Origin: Posidonia oceanica
Lineage: Eukaryota; Streptophyta; Magnoliopsida; Alismatales; Posidoniaceae
Length of the DNA stretch: 64,000 nucleotides
Assembly: GCA_037176725.1 (NCBI GenBank)
Contig: JAZBRS010000026.1
Coordinates: forward strand, 151,229,501 to 151,293,500
Direction of reading: 5' to 3'
Shown: positions 34,201 to 44,857 of the stretch, in pieces
Position numbering within the stretch: position 1 is the stretch's first letter
How the letters are laid out: each line of letters starts with the position of its first letter
Made by a program: the position numbers and the translations under genes
Notes under the pieces: model-generated
Seen by the model: only the letters and a program-made list of their open reading frames with translations
Databases searched by the model: none
What the model was told of the DNA's origin: nothing

Positions 34201-37121
34201 CCTATTCTAAAGGCTGGGGAAGCAAGAGAAGAAGGAGAGGAAGCTAGGGGAAGCAGTGATTACCTCTTCCCGCGCCTGAGTCGTCCCCCCGACGTCAGTG
34301 ACTTCAGCTGTCGCCGGTGGAGGCCGCCTGGTTGCTGCAGACGTTGCCGGCTGCTCGCGGAGGTTGGAATCACTTCGAAACGTCCCTCCGGTGCTTCCTG
34401 ATCAACCGGACCGAAGTTCTGCAGCTCAGGTAACGTTTTGGCTTTTCTGGTTTCAGCGGATGCTGCCGGAGGTCGAGGGAGGTGTCCGCTGCTCGTCGGC
34501 TTGGATGGAGCGTTCTGGGAGATTGCTGGGGGTGCGGGGAGTGGTTCTGGGTGGTTGAATTGTTTTTTGGGAGGCTGTAGGTGGAGATTGGAAGGCGGCT
34601 GGTTTTCTGATCAGTGAGTGGCGTAAGTGTTTGTGGTGGAGTTTGGAAGCTGTGGTGAGCGGTTGGGTTCGAGGCCGGGGGCTTTAGAAAGGTGGAGGCC
34701 TGGTGAGTGACTGGGTGAAGTTTGGGGGAGAGTTGCGGGCTAGAGTGATGGGAATTGTGAGAGAATGGAGCTGGGTTGCAGGTCTGGTGATCAGGGTGTC
34801 TCTGGGTGGTTTTAGGTGGTTTCAGTGGGTGGAATGGCCGGAGAATGAGGCTGGGAAATGGCTGGGTTTTGGGTGAACTTGGGGGAGCAACGGGGAGAAG
34901 TGTGGAGGCTTGGAGTGGTATTGGGGGATTGGAAAAGAAAGAAGGATGCTTTGCTGATATTTTCAGAGAAGAAAAGAAGAGGACTGGATGGGGGGATCGG
35001 GCTCTGATGAGGGCTTCTCTCCGGGATGCCCAGAACTCACAAACACTCTCTTTTCCTCTCTCTTTTCACTTCGGAATTGGAAGAGGATCAGGGGAGAAGG
35101 AAGATCGCACAGAAAGGAAGGAAAATTCGGATTTTGGTCTCTGGTTTGCTGGTGGTCTCTCGTTGCTTGCTTGCTCACTGACGGTTTTTCTGATGATCCT
35201 CTCGATGAAGGAAAGGATGGGAGGCTTATATCTGGGGAGGGGAGGCTGCTGGCGCGCTGGGAGTTTTTGAAATCCACCGGCGGCCACTGCAGCAGAGAAG
35301 ACCGGTGTCGTCCGACTCCGGAAAAACCGCTGAGACGAGGGAGAGGCGGCGAGCTGCTGTAGATTGACACGATGGAGGACTCAAATTCAAATGGAGGAGG
35401 GAATCCTGTTGCTGCAGCTTCGCGGGAGAATCGGCCGGAGAAAAAAAACGCAGAGGAAGATTGAGGAAGAAGAAGAAGGGTGGGGAAGGCCGGACTGTGG
35501 GCCGAGAAAAAAACGAAGAAATAAAAGAAAAAGGAAACGGGCTGGATTGAGCCCAGTAAAGAAAAGAAAGAATAAAAAAGAAAAGTAAGAGAGAAGGAGA
35601 GGGTAGAATGGGGAAATAAGATAGGTAAAAATAAACTAAAAATAAATAAAAATATTAGAAGAGTTGTGCTGTAGATTAGGATTTTAATTAAGATTTTTAA
35701 TGGTTATTTTGAGTTGATTAATGTGTTTTGGGCTTGATTAGGGTTTTAGGGCTTTGGTTTTGTTCTTAATTGGTTTTTACTTGATTAAATGTTTGTTAAA
35801 CCTTTTTTAAATTGTTTTAAAAATTGTATTTCCCTTGTTGGACACTTAGGATATTAATTAGGATTTTTCAGGATTTATTTCGTATTATTTTAGGGCTGGT
35901 TTTAGATTTTAAAGTTGTAGTCTTCTTAGGGTTTTTCTTTCTTAAGTCTTTTAAGTTATGTCTTGATTTTTTATTTAAGGATTTTTCTTGAAGTTTTTAG
36001 TTGGATTTTTTTGGTTTGATAGGGTGTTTTTGAGCTTTTCAGATGTGTTTTCTTTTCTTTTTTTTTTAATTAAGTTTTTACTTGTTTTTCTTATGTTCGT
36101 TAGGTTAAGTCTTTTGCCTTTCTTAATTACTTGTTCTAGTATTTGATTTTTTGATTCTTCTTTTTGGGTTTGTTTTTTAATTCCTCTGATGGGTTTTTAC
36201 CTTTGGTGGTTCTTGATTTTATTTTAGCTTTTTCTTTGATTTTTCAGTGTTTTCTTTTGATTTGTTTTGCACTTTTTAGTTTGCATGCTTGGTTTTCTTT
36301 TTAGCTTGCTTAAGTTAAGTTTAAGTTGTTAATTACTTGTTTAACATTTTTTAATTGTTTTTCTTAGTGCACTGATTTGTTTGTTTTATGTTTTGAGATT
36401 TTACAGATTTTTATGGGTTTTTGTGGATTTTTGCAAAAGGGAGAAAAGGAGAAGAGAAGGAGGGAAGAAATGGAATAAAAAGGGGAATAAAAGGGGAAAA
36501 GATAGGTTGGGGGAAAATGATTTTTTAAAAATTCAGAAAGAGTGTTAAAAATAAAGTAAAAATCAGGATAAAATAGAGGAGGGATAGAAGCACAGAGGGG
36601 GCCCACAGCCAGACCCAAAAAAGGATGAGAAGGGGGGAAAAAGGGAGATGATAATCAGGAGAGAGAGAGGAGAGAGAAAATGATAATCCCGGAGAGAGAA
36701 AAGGATAATTTGAGTGAAAGAGGGTCTTAATGGTCTCAGAATGGGGTGAAAATTGGTGGGTGGGTAGTCTAGGTTTTGAAGTCTTGGGTCTGAAATTTTG
36801 GTTTGATTTTAAGGAGGTTTTGGAGGAGTTTCAAGGTGTAGAAAAAGGATAGTTTCACCTAAGTTTTCTAGGGTTTTTGGGAATGGGTCAGGCTTGGAAA
36901 ATCCTAGGTTTTTGGGTAGGTTTGTTGAGTGGATAGTGGTGGGTTTTCCTATGAATTTTGGTTAGGTTTTGAGGTTGGGAAGGGGGGTAGAGGTTTAGGC
37001 CAAGACAGGCTGTTTTTGAAGGGTTGAGAGGAGGACTAGGGTTAGGGTTTGGTTGGGGTTTGATCCAGCAATCAAGCAGAGGGCTCTAAGGGTCTAGGCC
37101 TGTCAAGATGGGGTGTCAACA
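31283..37121 (-). repeat. Element 2 5' LTR (type A, 5839 bp)
   Basis: It matches 9429-15255 nearly base for base, with a 12-bp tandem duplication (CTCTCTTTTC-type) near 35050 as the only length change noticed. U3 start is at 37121 and the end at 31283 on the minus strand. The shared U5 block is at 31580-31654 and the PBS-like motif near 31400-31411. Confidence 0.97.
35223..35233 (-). promoter_or_regulatory. Candidate TATA box in 5' LTR of element 2
   Basis: On the minus strand AGATATAAGCC sits in a GC-rich setting, as plant TATA boxes often do. An alternative is TTTATATAG near 33950. The choice is not decided by sequence alone. Confidence 0.3.
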
Positions 37122-37126
37122 AAATC
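37122..37126. repeat. Target site duplication of element 2, right copy (AAATC)
   Basis: AAATC follows the LTR terminus TGTCAACA and equals 9424-9428. Confidence 0.95.
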
Positions 37127-37537
37127 ATACACACATCTACAGCATCTATTGTAAATCATGCACGTATCTACGCATATCAATCATAAACCCTGCATGCATG
37201 CACAGCATCAGTCTTTCCCCTCCTTCTATCTTCCCGCTCTGCAAAACTTGGCTCGACACTGAGATAGTACTTCCGTCAAGCATGCGTCGACCTTCTTCAA
37301 GCTACACTGGTTCAGAGCTCCGACCAACCACTTTCCCCAGCAGAGCTGCCTTTGTCTGAATATGTTTAATATCTGCATTCTGAATGCTAATTGTTGAACA
37401 TGCTAAACTATTAGCTTTGAAATCTGCATCTTTATCAGCTAGTGATTACATGCTTATATCTGATCTGATGAACTGCAACTTTGGTTACAAGTACCTGAGG
37501 TTTCTGCACCAGCAGCCTGCACTTTCCCTCCCGCACA
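37122..37537 (+). other. Element 1 spacer resumed after element 2
   Basis: It continues the INT-to-PMD spacer of element 1. TCTTCCCGCTCTGCAAAAC and the CAGCAGAGC stretch align with element 2 near 19990 and 19940. No gene is seen. Confidence 0.7.
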
Positions 37538-38665
37538 ATGGACTATCCTACTCTGGTCACCCCCATGCACTGCTCAGATGCCCTGCGAGAGTGGGTTGGC
37601 AAACTCACTGAAGCCGACCGCGAGAAGCTGCGCACATGGGGTATCCCGTCCAAGCTTCTGAAGGCAGCTGACGTCAAAGTAAGCCGGCATCTCCTATGCA
37701 CTGCTGTAAGGTTCTGGAAGCCAGCGCATCATGTCTTCCACTTCGGCAGGACAGAGCTGACTCCTACGATGGAGGAGGTGCGCCGGATCTGTGGCTTCTC
37801 CAAGATCATGGGACCTACGGTCTTCATGAGGCACAATGGGTACACTGCGGTCCTAAGCCAGCTGACTGGGCTCTCTACCAAAAGCTACCAGCAAAGATTA
37901 ATCTGCACTAGCGGGCCCACGCCCTTGCTTTGCCTAGCATACTTTGATGCAGTTATGGAAAAGCACGTTGAACTCGGAGACGAGCTGTGGCTCCAGGGAT
38001 TCGTCACCTGCTTTCTAGGTGAACTGATCTTCACGCATGGCCGGATGATAGTTGTAATCAAGATTGCTGAGATTGCACTTGCAGTGGTGACCCGGAAGAT
38101 TGACCTGGCACCAGTCATCCTTGCAGAGACTTACCGCGGGCTGGACTGTGTCGTACACCGCTGCCGCCATTTCCACGGCTGCGGAGCACTTGTGCAGATC
38201 TGGCTAACTGCACACCTGGAGATGGACCTTCTGCGCCCTCAAAGGCATGCCATTGAAACATACTGCAGTAGCGGCCATGCAAGGACCATCAAGAGCGTAC
38301 CAGAAGAGTATCAGAAGCTGTCTGAGCTGACGGATGATGCAGTAACTTGGCGAATCATCCCATCCGCAGCTGAACCCTTCACCGTCTTCTTCGATGCTCG
38401 CGACATGCGACTCGTGGTGCTACCAGGGTTCACCGGAGGTGTGGAGTACCACCCTATCCGGGTCATGTGGCAGTTTGGCTTCCGGCAGGGCACCTTTATT
38501 GATAGCACCGCACTCAGGCTCATGCAGACTTACCCTCTCAGCACAACAGCAGCCACAGTAAAACTAGCAAACCTGATGCGGCATGGAGTCAAGTCTACAG
38601 ACATCGCAGCTGTGAAGGGCTCAGGATGCACTTCTGAGTATGTCGCTGAGGTGCAGGGACTCTAG
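37538..38665 (+). CDS. Plant mobile domain-like ORF of element 1 (375 aa, C-terminus cut by a stop)
   Basis: It is homologous along its whole length to element 2's ORF at 18471-19673: MHCSDALREW, FWKPAHHVFHFGRTELTPTMEEVRRICGF, CRHFHGCGALVQIWL, EPFTVFF, GVEYHPIRVMWQFGF. No internal stop or frameshift was found, while pol of the same element has at least six stops. The frame ends at TAG 38663-38665, where element 2 has a Trp codon (TGG to TAG). The remaining 25 or so codons, including the basic AKKAR end, follow with a further frameshift up to about 38740. It may still be expressed as a slightly shorter protein. Function is not established. Confidence 0.8.
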   Translation: MDYPTLVTPMHCSDALREWVGKLTEADREKLRTWGIPSKLLKAADVKVSRHLLCTAVRFWKPAHHVFHFGRTELTPTMEEVRRICGFSKIMGPTVFMRHNGYTAVLSQLTGLSTKSYQQRLICTSGPTPLLCLAYFDAVMEKHVELGDELWLQGFVTCFLGELIFTHGRMIVVIKIAEIALAVVTRKIDLAPVILAETYRGLDCVVHRCRHFHGCGALVQIWLTAHLEMDLLRPQRHAIETYCSSGHARTIKSVPEEYQKLSELTDDAVTWRIIPSAAEPFTVFFDARDMRLVVLPGFTGGVEYHPIRVMWQFGFRQGTFIDSTALRLMQTYPLSTTAATVKLANLMRHGVKSTDIAAVKGSGCTSEYVAEVQGL

Positions 38666-38740
38666 CCCCTCAACGAGATTCCTCCTGGCCCCCCCAGTTT
38701 CCTGACTCCCGGAAAGCAAAGAAGGCTCGACCTAACTAGG

Positions 38741-39200
38741 CATCTATGCAGTTGCTTGTTTGTTTAGCTCTTTTGAATCATGCTGTATCTTTTTGGCCTA
38801 CTAGAGGCATGTAACCAAAGATTCACTAAATACAAAGAAGTTTCACACCATTTGTTTGTGTTGCGTGCCTTGCCTATTGCATATCTGTTCCTGCCAGGAT
38901 GTTACAGGACCCGCATCAAGCACTTTAGAGCGTTAGCCCATGCAAGCAGCCTAGAGCAGCCCCGCAAGAGATCTAGAGCAATTCCCTCCGCGAGCACCAT
39001 GCAAGCAGCCTCAGTAGGGAGTTGCAACAAAGCTCCCCCACGATCAACATGCACGCAAGAACCTCTGCAGACCCATGCATCGCCACAACCGCCTTTGCCC
39101 AGATCGCTCCGGGCTGGTATCCCTAACTGCTTGTTTGGCAAATATGTTAGTTTTGTCTGCATTTCCTTGCTTTTTTCGATGCTAGGGGCGCTTCAGCTGT
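38741..39200 (+). other. Element 1 spacer downstream of PMD ORF
   Basis: No gene is recognised. The sequence is ordinary in composition with repeated GCAAGCAGCCT words. Confidence 0.5.
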
Positions 39201-39228
39201 CCCCTGGTATCATCCCTGATACCAGGGG
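39201..39228 (+). other. 11-bp hairpin CCCCTGGTATC / GATACCAGGGG
   Basis: The stem is 39201-39211 with 39218-39228 and the loop is ATCCCT. It is the counterpart of element 2's hairpin (17853-17879, loop ATCCC in element sense), with A-T replacing G-C in the stem on both arms. Confidence 0.85.
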
Positions 39229-39279
39229 CATCTTTTTAGCTACCCTCTGGTATCACTCCCTCTCCCCTTTCCTTCTTCT

Positions 39280-40745
39280 TGCGACTTCGCTCTGTGCGGA
39301 CGAAGTCTTTCGCCTATTTCCTCATGCGAGGTCAGGCCCACTTGCTTCCTCGGGCAAGGACAAGTCCTGCTTGGCTCTGTGCGGACAGAGCCCCTGTCTG
39401 TTTCCTCAGGCGAGGATCAGACCTGGTTGCTTCCTCGTGCGAGGACAAGCCTTACGCAGCTCTGTGCGGATGGAATTTCCCTGTTTCCTCGGGCGAAAAT
39501 CAGGCCCGCTTATTCCTCGACCGAGGATAAGCGTATGCATGCCCCACTTGCTTCCTCAGGCGAGGACAAGCCTTTTTCCTTTCTTGCTTGCTTCCTCGGG
39601 TGAGGACAAGCCTTTTTCTTTTTGAGTGGCTTCGCTCCGTGCGAACTGGGTCCCGCTTGCTTGCTTCCTCGGGCGAGGACAAGCCTCTTTCTTCTTGCCT
39701 TCTATGCAACTCCGCTCCGTGCGGACGGGGTCCCACCTGCTTGCTTCCTCAGGCGAGGACAAGCCTTTTTTCCTTTCTTGCTTGCTTCCTCGGGCGAGGA
39801 CAAGCCTTTTTCTTTTCGCGTGGCTTCGCTCCGTGCGGACGGGGTCCCGCCTGCTTGCTTCCTCGGGCAAGGACAAGTCATTTTCCTTTTTTTGCTTGCT
39901 TCCTTGTGCGTCGACGAGCCCCCCTGTGACTTCGCTCCATGCGGATGAAGTCCCTGTCTGTTTCCTCGGGTGAGGATCAGACCCACTTGTTTCCTCGGCC
40001 GGGGACGAGCCCCCGGGTGACTTCACTCCGTGCGGACGAAGTCCCCTATTTGTTTCCTCGAGCGAGGGTCAGACTGCTGCTTGCTTCCTCGGACGAGGAC
40101 AAGCCCCCCTTTGGATTCCATCTGCGCGGATTCCCCCGCTTGCTTCCTCGGGCGAGGACAAGCTCTTCTTGGACCCTGTATGCTCGGAGTCCTTTCCTGT
40201 ATCCTCGTGCGAGGATCAGCCCTTGTGTGGCTTCGCTCCATGCGGACGATGCCCACGCTTGCCTGCCCCCTTTCTTTCTTTCTTGCTTGCTTCCTCGGGC
40301 GAGGACAAGCTCTTCGCAGACCCTGTATGCTCGAAGTCCTGCCCTGTATCCTCGTGCGAGGATCAGCCCTTGCGTGGCTTCACTCCGTGCGGACGATGCC
40401 CATGCTTGCCTGCCCCCTTTCTTTCTTTCTTGCTTGCTTCCTCGGGCGAGGACAAGCTCTTCTCAGACCCCATATGCTCGGAGTCCTGCCCTATATCCTC
40501 GTGCGAGGATCAGCCCTTGCGTGGCTTCGGTCTGTGCAGACGATGCCCACGCTTGCCTGCCCCCTTTCTTTCTTTCTTGCTTGCTTCCTCGGGCGAGGAA
40601 AAGCTCTTCTCGGACCTCGTATGCTCGGAGTCCTACCCTATATCCTCATGCAAGGATTAGCCCTTGCGTGGCTTCACTCCGGGCGGACGATGCCCACGCT
40701 TGCCTTCCCCCTTTCCCTTTCTTGCTTGTTTCCTCAGGCGAGGAC
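39280..40745 (+). repeat. Hairpin-rich tandem array of element 1 (CCTCGGGCGAGG units)
   Basis: About 30 CCTCGnnCGAGG palindromes recur, each followed or preceded by CTCCGTGCGGACGA-type hairpins. From 40141 the array is regular, with a 147-bp unit starting at 40141, 40288, 40435, 40582 and, decayed, about 40727. Outer stems vary in step: GCTTG/CAAGC, GTCTG/CAGAC, ACTTG/CAAGT, CGCTTA/TAAGCG. ORFs of 100-330 residues across it are produced by the repeat and are not called as genes. Confidence 0.9.
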
Positions 40746-41090
40746 AAGTTGCTTCTGTTCCCCTGCAGGCTGGCAGCCCTAACTGCTAGGTTGACAACCG
40801 TTAAATTGTCTAACCCCTTTGCTTGTTGGGCTAGCAGCCCTAACTGCTCGGATGCCAAGCCCATCAGTCTTGTCAAGCGTCCCTTTGCATCAGCACCGCA
40901 TTCTTTTACTAATGGCATTGCATGGTAAATCACTGCATCGGCACGGATTGTATCTACATTAGCATGCATAGCATCAACATCAGCATTCGCATCTACATCT
41001 GCATTGTGGCTCTGAGTCGTGTTTTATGGTGCATCCACCGGGAAAATGACTCACGCCTACAGCAATTTGGCGCTCCTGCCGGCGTCAGAT
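40746..41090 (+). other. Element 1 spacer before polypurine tract
   Basis: No gene. Two copies of GGCAGCCCTAACTGCT or AGCAGCCCTAACTGCT lie at about 40771 and 40832. A run of CATCAACATCAGCATT-like words follows. Confidence 0.5.
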
Positions 41091-41166
41091 AGGGTGTCTT
41101 ATCTACCCTGAGCAGTGGTCTCACTACGCTTGACCTCGCTCAGGGAGGGGCATCTGTAGACACCCC
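41091..41166 (+). promoter_or_regulatory. Inverted repeat enclosing polypurine tract and LTR B1 start
   Basis: CCCTGAGC (41106-41113) pairs with GCTCAGGG (41138-41145). TCTAC (41102-41106) pairs with GTAGA (41156-41160, LTR terminus). AGGGTGTC (41091-41098) pairs with GACACCCC (41159-41166) at 7 of 8 positions. It is equivalent to 15241-15322 in element 2. Confidence 0.72.
41141..41154 (+). promoter_or_regulatory. Polypurine tract of element 1
   Basis: CAGGGAGGGGCATC abuts TGTAGACACC, identical to element 2's tract. This fixes 41155 as the true 3' LTR start of element 1. Confidence 0.88.
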
Positions 41167-44100
41167 ATTCTGAAAGCCTGGAAGTTGGTGGTTTTCTCCT
41201 GTAGGTTCGCTTGGACTCTGGAATGGCACTCCGTTTGACTAACCCATTGCTACCCCAAAACCAAGCCTAAAACCTTACCTAAACCTCAAACCCTCAACCC
41301 AAGCCTTTTTGCATATTTTTAAACCTTTCTAAGCCCAAGCCCAAGCCCATTTCAGCCTTTTGCATCCTAGGTTTGTTGTACGCTGGAATAGGCAGCGTCC
41401 AACGTTGGACGCGCCCTATGCTAGCGTCCAACGTTGGACGCGTTCTGCTCTAGCGTCCAACGACTCGGTTGCAGCAGTGGCTGCTCCGCCTCCTTCGGCT
41501 CACCTCCCGTCCACTCCACCGCTCCTCCGCACTTACTACCCGTCCCCTCTTGCACTCCAAGCCATCCACTAGCTTCCAAGGCCGAGTTACTCCACTTACT
41601 AGCCATCTTTTCTTCCCCAGCCCGTTTTCCGCTCTCTCCGCCCTCACTGCCAACAGCCGCTCTTGTCAGCCACCGCTGCGACTTCGCTGGCCTTCTGATG
41701 TGCCCCTGCCACCCTCCTGACATCCCTCGTGCCTTCCCCTCACTCAGAGCCCCTGCCACAGCCCTGCAATTGCCCGCAATTCTGCCTACAACTCTGCCAT
41801 TTGCACTTGAACCCATGCAGCAACTTCACAAAACAGCCCCCTTCTCCTCATTCTAGCAGTCACCACACTTGCAAGAGAGAAAATTCGACCACTCCAGAGC
41901 GTAGAGCGATCATCCACCTCCGTCCTCGACCTTTCGCCGACCTCTCCGGTGCCCCCAGCTGACCGTGCGACCTCGTCGGAGTCAGCCCTGCCGCTTACTT
42001 CTGCAACGCCGGCGAGAAGCTCAAACCACCATTCCAGGCCACAAATAGGTTGGTCACCTATCCCCTAGGCTCGTGCATGATAGTTTGAGTGGTTCCCCAT
42101 GCTTTCCATGCGTTTTTGCACTGTACACACCCCTCCTCGCCTTGGTTTTCCAGAGGTGAGGAGGAGGAGGTGGGTGGAGCAATCCACCCGCCTAATCTTG
42201 GCACCAAGCATACCACCATGCTTGTTGTCAATCACTCTTGCTTATTAGCAAGTTTTCTTAAAGCTTTGGATCCATTTGGCCACCTCGCTTGGCTGAGAGG
42301 ATCTTCAGTGTGTTGGACACCTAGGTTGGTGCGTCCAACGTTGGACGCGGCCGTAGCCAGCGTCCAACACCCTGTCTTGCCTTCTTTTCCTTTGCTTTTG
42401 CTTTGGTGCTTGCTGTGCTTTGCTATGGCTTGTTTCTGTGAGTCTATGCTGCATGCCTCCTTTACACGTTTTCAGATGCTATGCCATGCCTGTTTCTTTG
42501 TTTTGATCCTAGTTTAGATTATTTTTGCATGCTTTAGGTCTATTTGCTATCTGCCTACGTTGGATGCTTGGATGTTGGTTCATCCAGCGTCCAACATGCC
42601 TGCTAGTCCTTGTTTGCTGCCATGCTTGCACCTTGCCTCTTTTTGGTATTTATTCATGATCCATGTATGCTTAGAGATGCCTGGCCCCTATGGCAACCAT
42701 GCTTAGGCTTGCTAATGTCCTCTTAAGTTGCATGCTATCCTTTACTTGGGTTTTTATCCTTTATTCCTATGCATGTTCTTCCTTTCTTACTTCTCATGGA
42801 TTATATGCTTGGTGAATGCTTCTTTCTTGATCTAGCATGTCTTAAGTAGTTTGCATGCATGTTAGATGGGGTTTAGAGCTGAGCTCCCCCTTGTGCAGGT
42901 GAGTTTGCATCCTACAGGTGTTGGATGCCGGGGACTTCAGCATCCTACGTTGGACACTGTTGTCACCAGCGTCTAACATTCCTGTTCTTCTACTTTGCTT
43001 TTAGATGTTCGCATGTTGCTCTGATCTGTATGCTTGCATGATTCCTGTGTTTATATGCATGCTTAGCCTTCGTTGCAATTGTTCCATAGCTTTCTTAGAT
43101 CATATGCTATTTTTTTTATGCAAGTTCTTGTGTGTTTGTGCCTCCCAGTGCGTTGTACGCTGCTGTTCCTGGCGTCCAACATTGGACGCTGGTTCAGCTC
43201 GCGTCCAACGCTCTGGTTGAGCTTCATGCCTGGCACATGCTGCAGACGGTGGGTTTTTTGGTTGCTTTCGTATCCTATGCTTGCATGCTTAGTCTATGCT
43301 TGTCTACAGTAGCCCAAATGCATGCTCTAGTATTTTATTTGTCATCTGTATGCTTATTTGTCTTGTCTCCCTCTGGCCTGTGTTGGACGGCTGTCTCTCT
43401 GGCGTCTAACGTTGGACGCCATGCCCACGGGCGTCCAACACCCTGCTTGTTCCAGCTGCTGATCCTAACTTGCATTTTGCTCTGAATCCACTTCTGGTTT
43501 GCTGTCCTATTAGCCCTGCATGTCATGCACCCATTTAGCTGCATTTCTACATCAGCATTGCATTCATATAGCTAGAATGCATCCTTTTTTCAAAAGTAGC
43601 ATGCTGTCTGCCTCCAGCAGGTGTTGGACGCCAGCAATGCCAGCGTCCAACGTTGGACGCCGGTGTTGCCAACGTCCAACGCTTGCAGTAGGCTGAACTT
43701 GATTTTAAAACGCCGACTTGATTTCATTCGTCGTTTTCCGTGTTTTATGGCTTCTTATTCGTACTGCTACCCCATGCATGCTGCCTAACCCTCGTTTTGG
43801 TTTTGCACCTCGCTTTTGCATTGTTTCCCGTGCCTTTGCATCGTTTTTCGTGCCCCTGCATCGTTTTTCGTGCCTTTGCATCGTTTTCCGTGCCCTTGCA
43901 TCATTTTCCACGCCTTCGCCTCGTTTTTCGCATTTTCGCACCGTTTCCCGCGCCCACTTTGGTTTATCTCATGCATGTCATTTGCATTGCCTGGTTTCCT
44001 CGCAGTTTTGTTTTATCGCCTGCATTTGCATTAGGGCTATGATGCTTACTGCCTAGGAGTTCTCACGAACTAGGGTTCGCCCAGTTCGGAACACTAGCAG

Positions 44101-44619
44101 CGCTGCTGAGCACATAGATAGCACGTTTATTTCCCATGCATAGCAGGCAGACATTCATTGCATTTAGGCATTTGGCTAGCATTTCCCTGCATTGGCGAGC
44201 GAGATTGCCTAAGAAAGACCGACTCTCAGACGTATTGGAGGTGCCTAACACCTTCCCCGTGCGTAACAGGAGTCCTTACCCTTTCTCTTGGCCCACAAAG
44301 ACCTTTCCTTCATCCTAGGCACGAGTCATAGCATAGCATAGCATAACATCGCATTGTGTTGCATCGCATCCCTTTGCCTCCTCTTTGCATCCGATTTTGC
44401 ATGTCTTTTCATGCATTACCCTCGATTTTCCCTGTCTCCCAATTTAATAGACCTGGTGGCGACTCCGATTTGTCTTATCATTTTCTTTTTCTTCTTTTGC
44501 CAGCGTTTTTGAGTCAAGTTTCTTCCCTCAGATCCTGCTGCATATAGTGAGCCTATTTTGATCGATGCATGCGAGCTTTTGGCATCATGCATGGACGATC
44601 AGAATTCAAGATTACTACA
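41155..44619 (+). repeat. Element 1 3' LTR (type B, B1, 3465 bp)
   Basis: It starts TGTAGACACCCCATTCTG and ends AAGATTACTACA. It carries the 18-bp palindrome GCGTCCAACGTTGGACGC at 41395, 41424, 42331 and 43643, with a one-base variant at 43402. The U5 block is at 44211-44280 and GGTGGCGACTCCG near 44454. It is clearly related to B2 and, in the last 700 bp, to type A. Confidence 0.92.
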
Positions 44620-44856
44620 GCATGGCATGTGTATAAGTGAAGTGGCATAGAATATTTGTGTAAAATAAGCCAAACAACAATCAAAAGGCATGGATTAACA
44701 CGATAATCAAGAAAAACATGGTAATTAAATGCTAAGCTCAGCAAAAGCATGGATTAACATGATAATTAATTGCTAAGCTAAGCAAAGAGTAAGCCACACA
44801 GAAGCAAAAAGGTGGAAAACGAAAGTTGGAGTGTAGTATCCCCAGCAGAGTCGCCA
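44620..44856 (-). mobile_element. Element 4 leader remnant, interrupted by element 1
   Basis: On the minus strand a PBS (TGGCGACTCTGCTGGGGATAC, 44836-44856) is followed by leader-like sequence (AACTTTCGTTTTCCACC), matching the region next to element 2's PBS. The leader stops at 44620 where element 1's LTR ends. The rest of element 4 should be on the left side of element 1, outside the window. Confidence 0.7.
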
Positions 44857-44857
44857 G

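Larger units (their letters stand above)
9429..37121 (-). mobile_element. Element 2: complete, recent Tat/Ogre-type Ty3/gypsy retrotransposon (27.7 kb)
   Basis: Both LTRs (9429-15255 and 31283-37121), AAATC target duplications, PBS and polypurine tract are present. Coding order on the minus strand is gag-pro (29951-26592), pro end plus RT-RNase H (26574-22867), archaeal-type RNase H plus integrase (22861-21191), and the PMD-like ORF (19673-18471). A long 3' untranslated region is filled with inverted-repeat and minisatellite arrays. Dual RNase H, large size, 3' minisatellites and an extra ORF fit the Tat clade as known. LTR divergence is about 0.2 percent by eye. If one assumes 1.3e-8 substitutions per site per year, that is of the order of 0.1 million years; this is an inference. 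Two frameshifts and a stop in gag-pol make self-mobilisation doubtful. Confidence 0.95.
5581..44619 (+). mobile_element. Element 1: Tat-type Ty3/gypsy retrotransposon, 5' part outside its visible range, split by element 2
   Basis: Visible parts in order are: RT from the DMEKTSF motif, RNase H, second RNase H and integrase (5581-8332); spacer (8333-9428); element 2 insertion (9429-37121); spacer; PMD-like ORF (37538-38665); hairpin-rich tandem array (39280-40745); polypurine tract (41141-41154); and the type B 3' LTR (41155-44619). Continuity across element 2 is shown by the AAATC target duplication. It is also shown by collinear similarity of both flanks to element 2's own INT-to-PMD interval (19674-21190). 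Gag and the first half of RT should lie to the left of the LTR A1 insertion, outside the window. Pol is dead. Confidence 0.82.
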
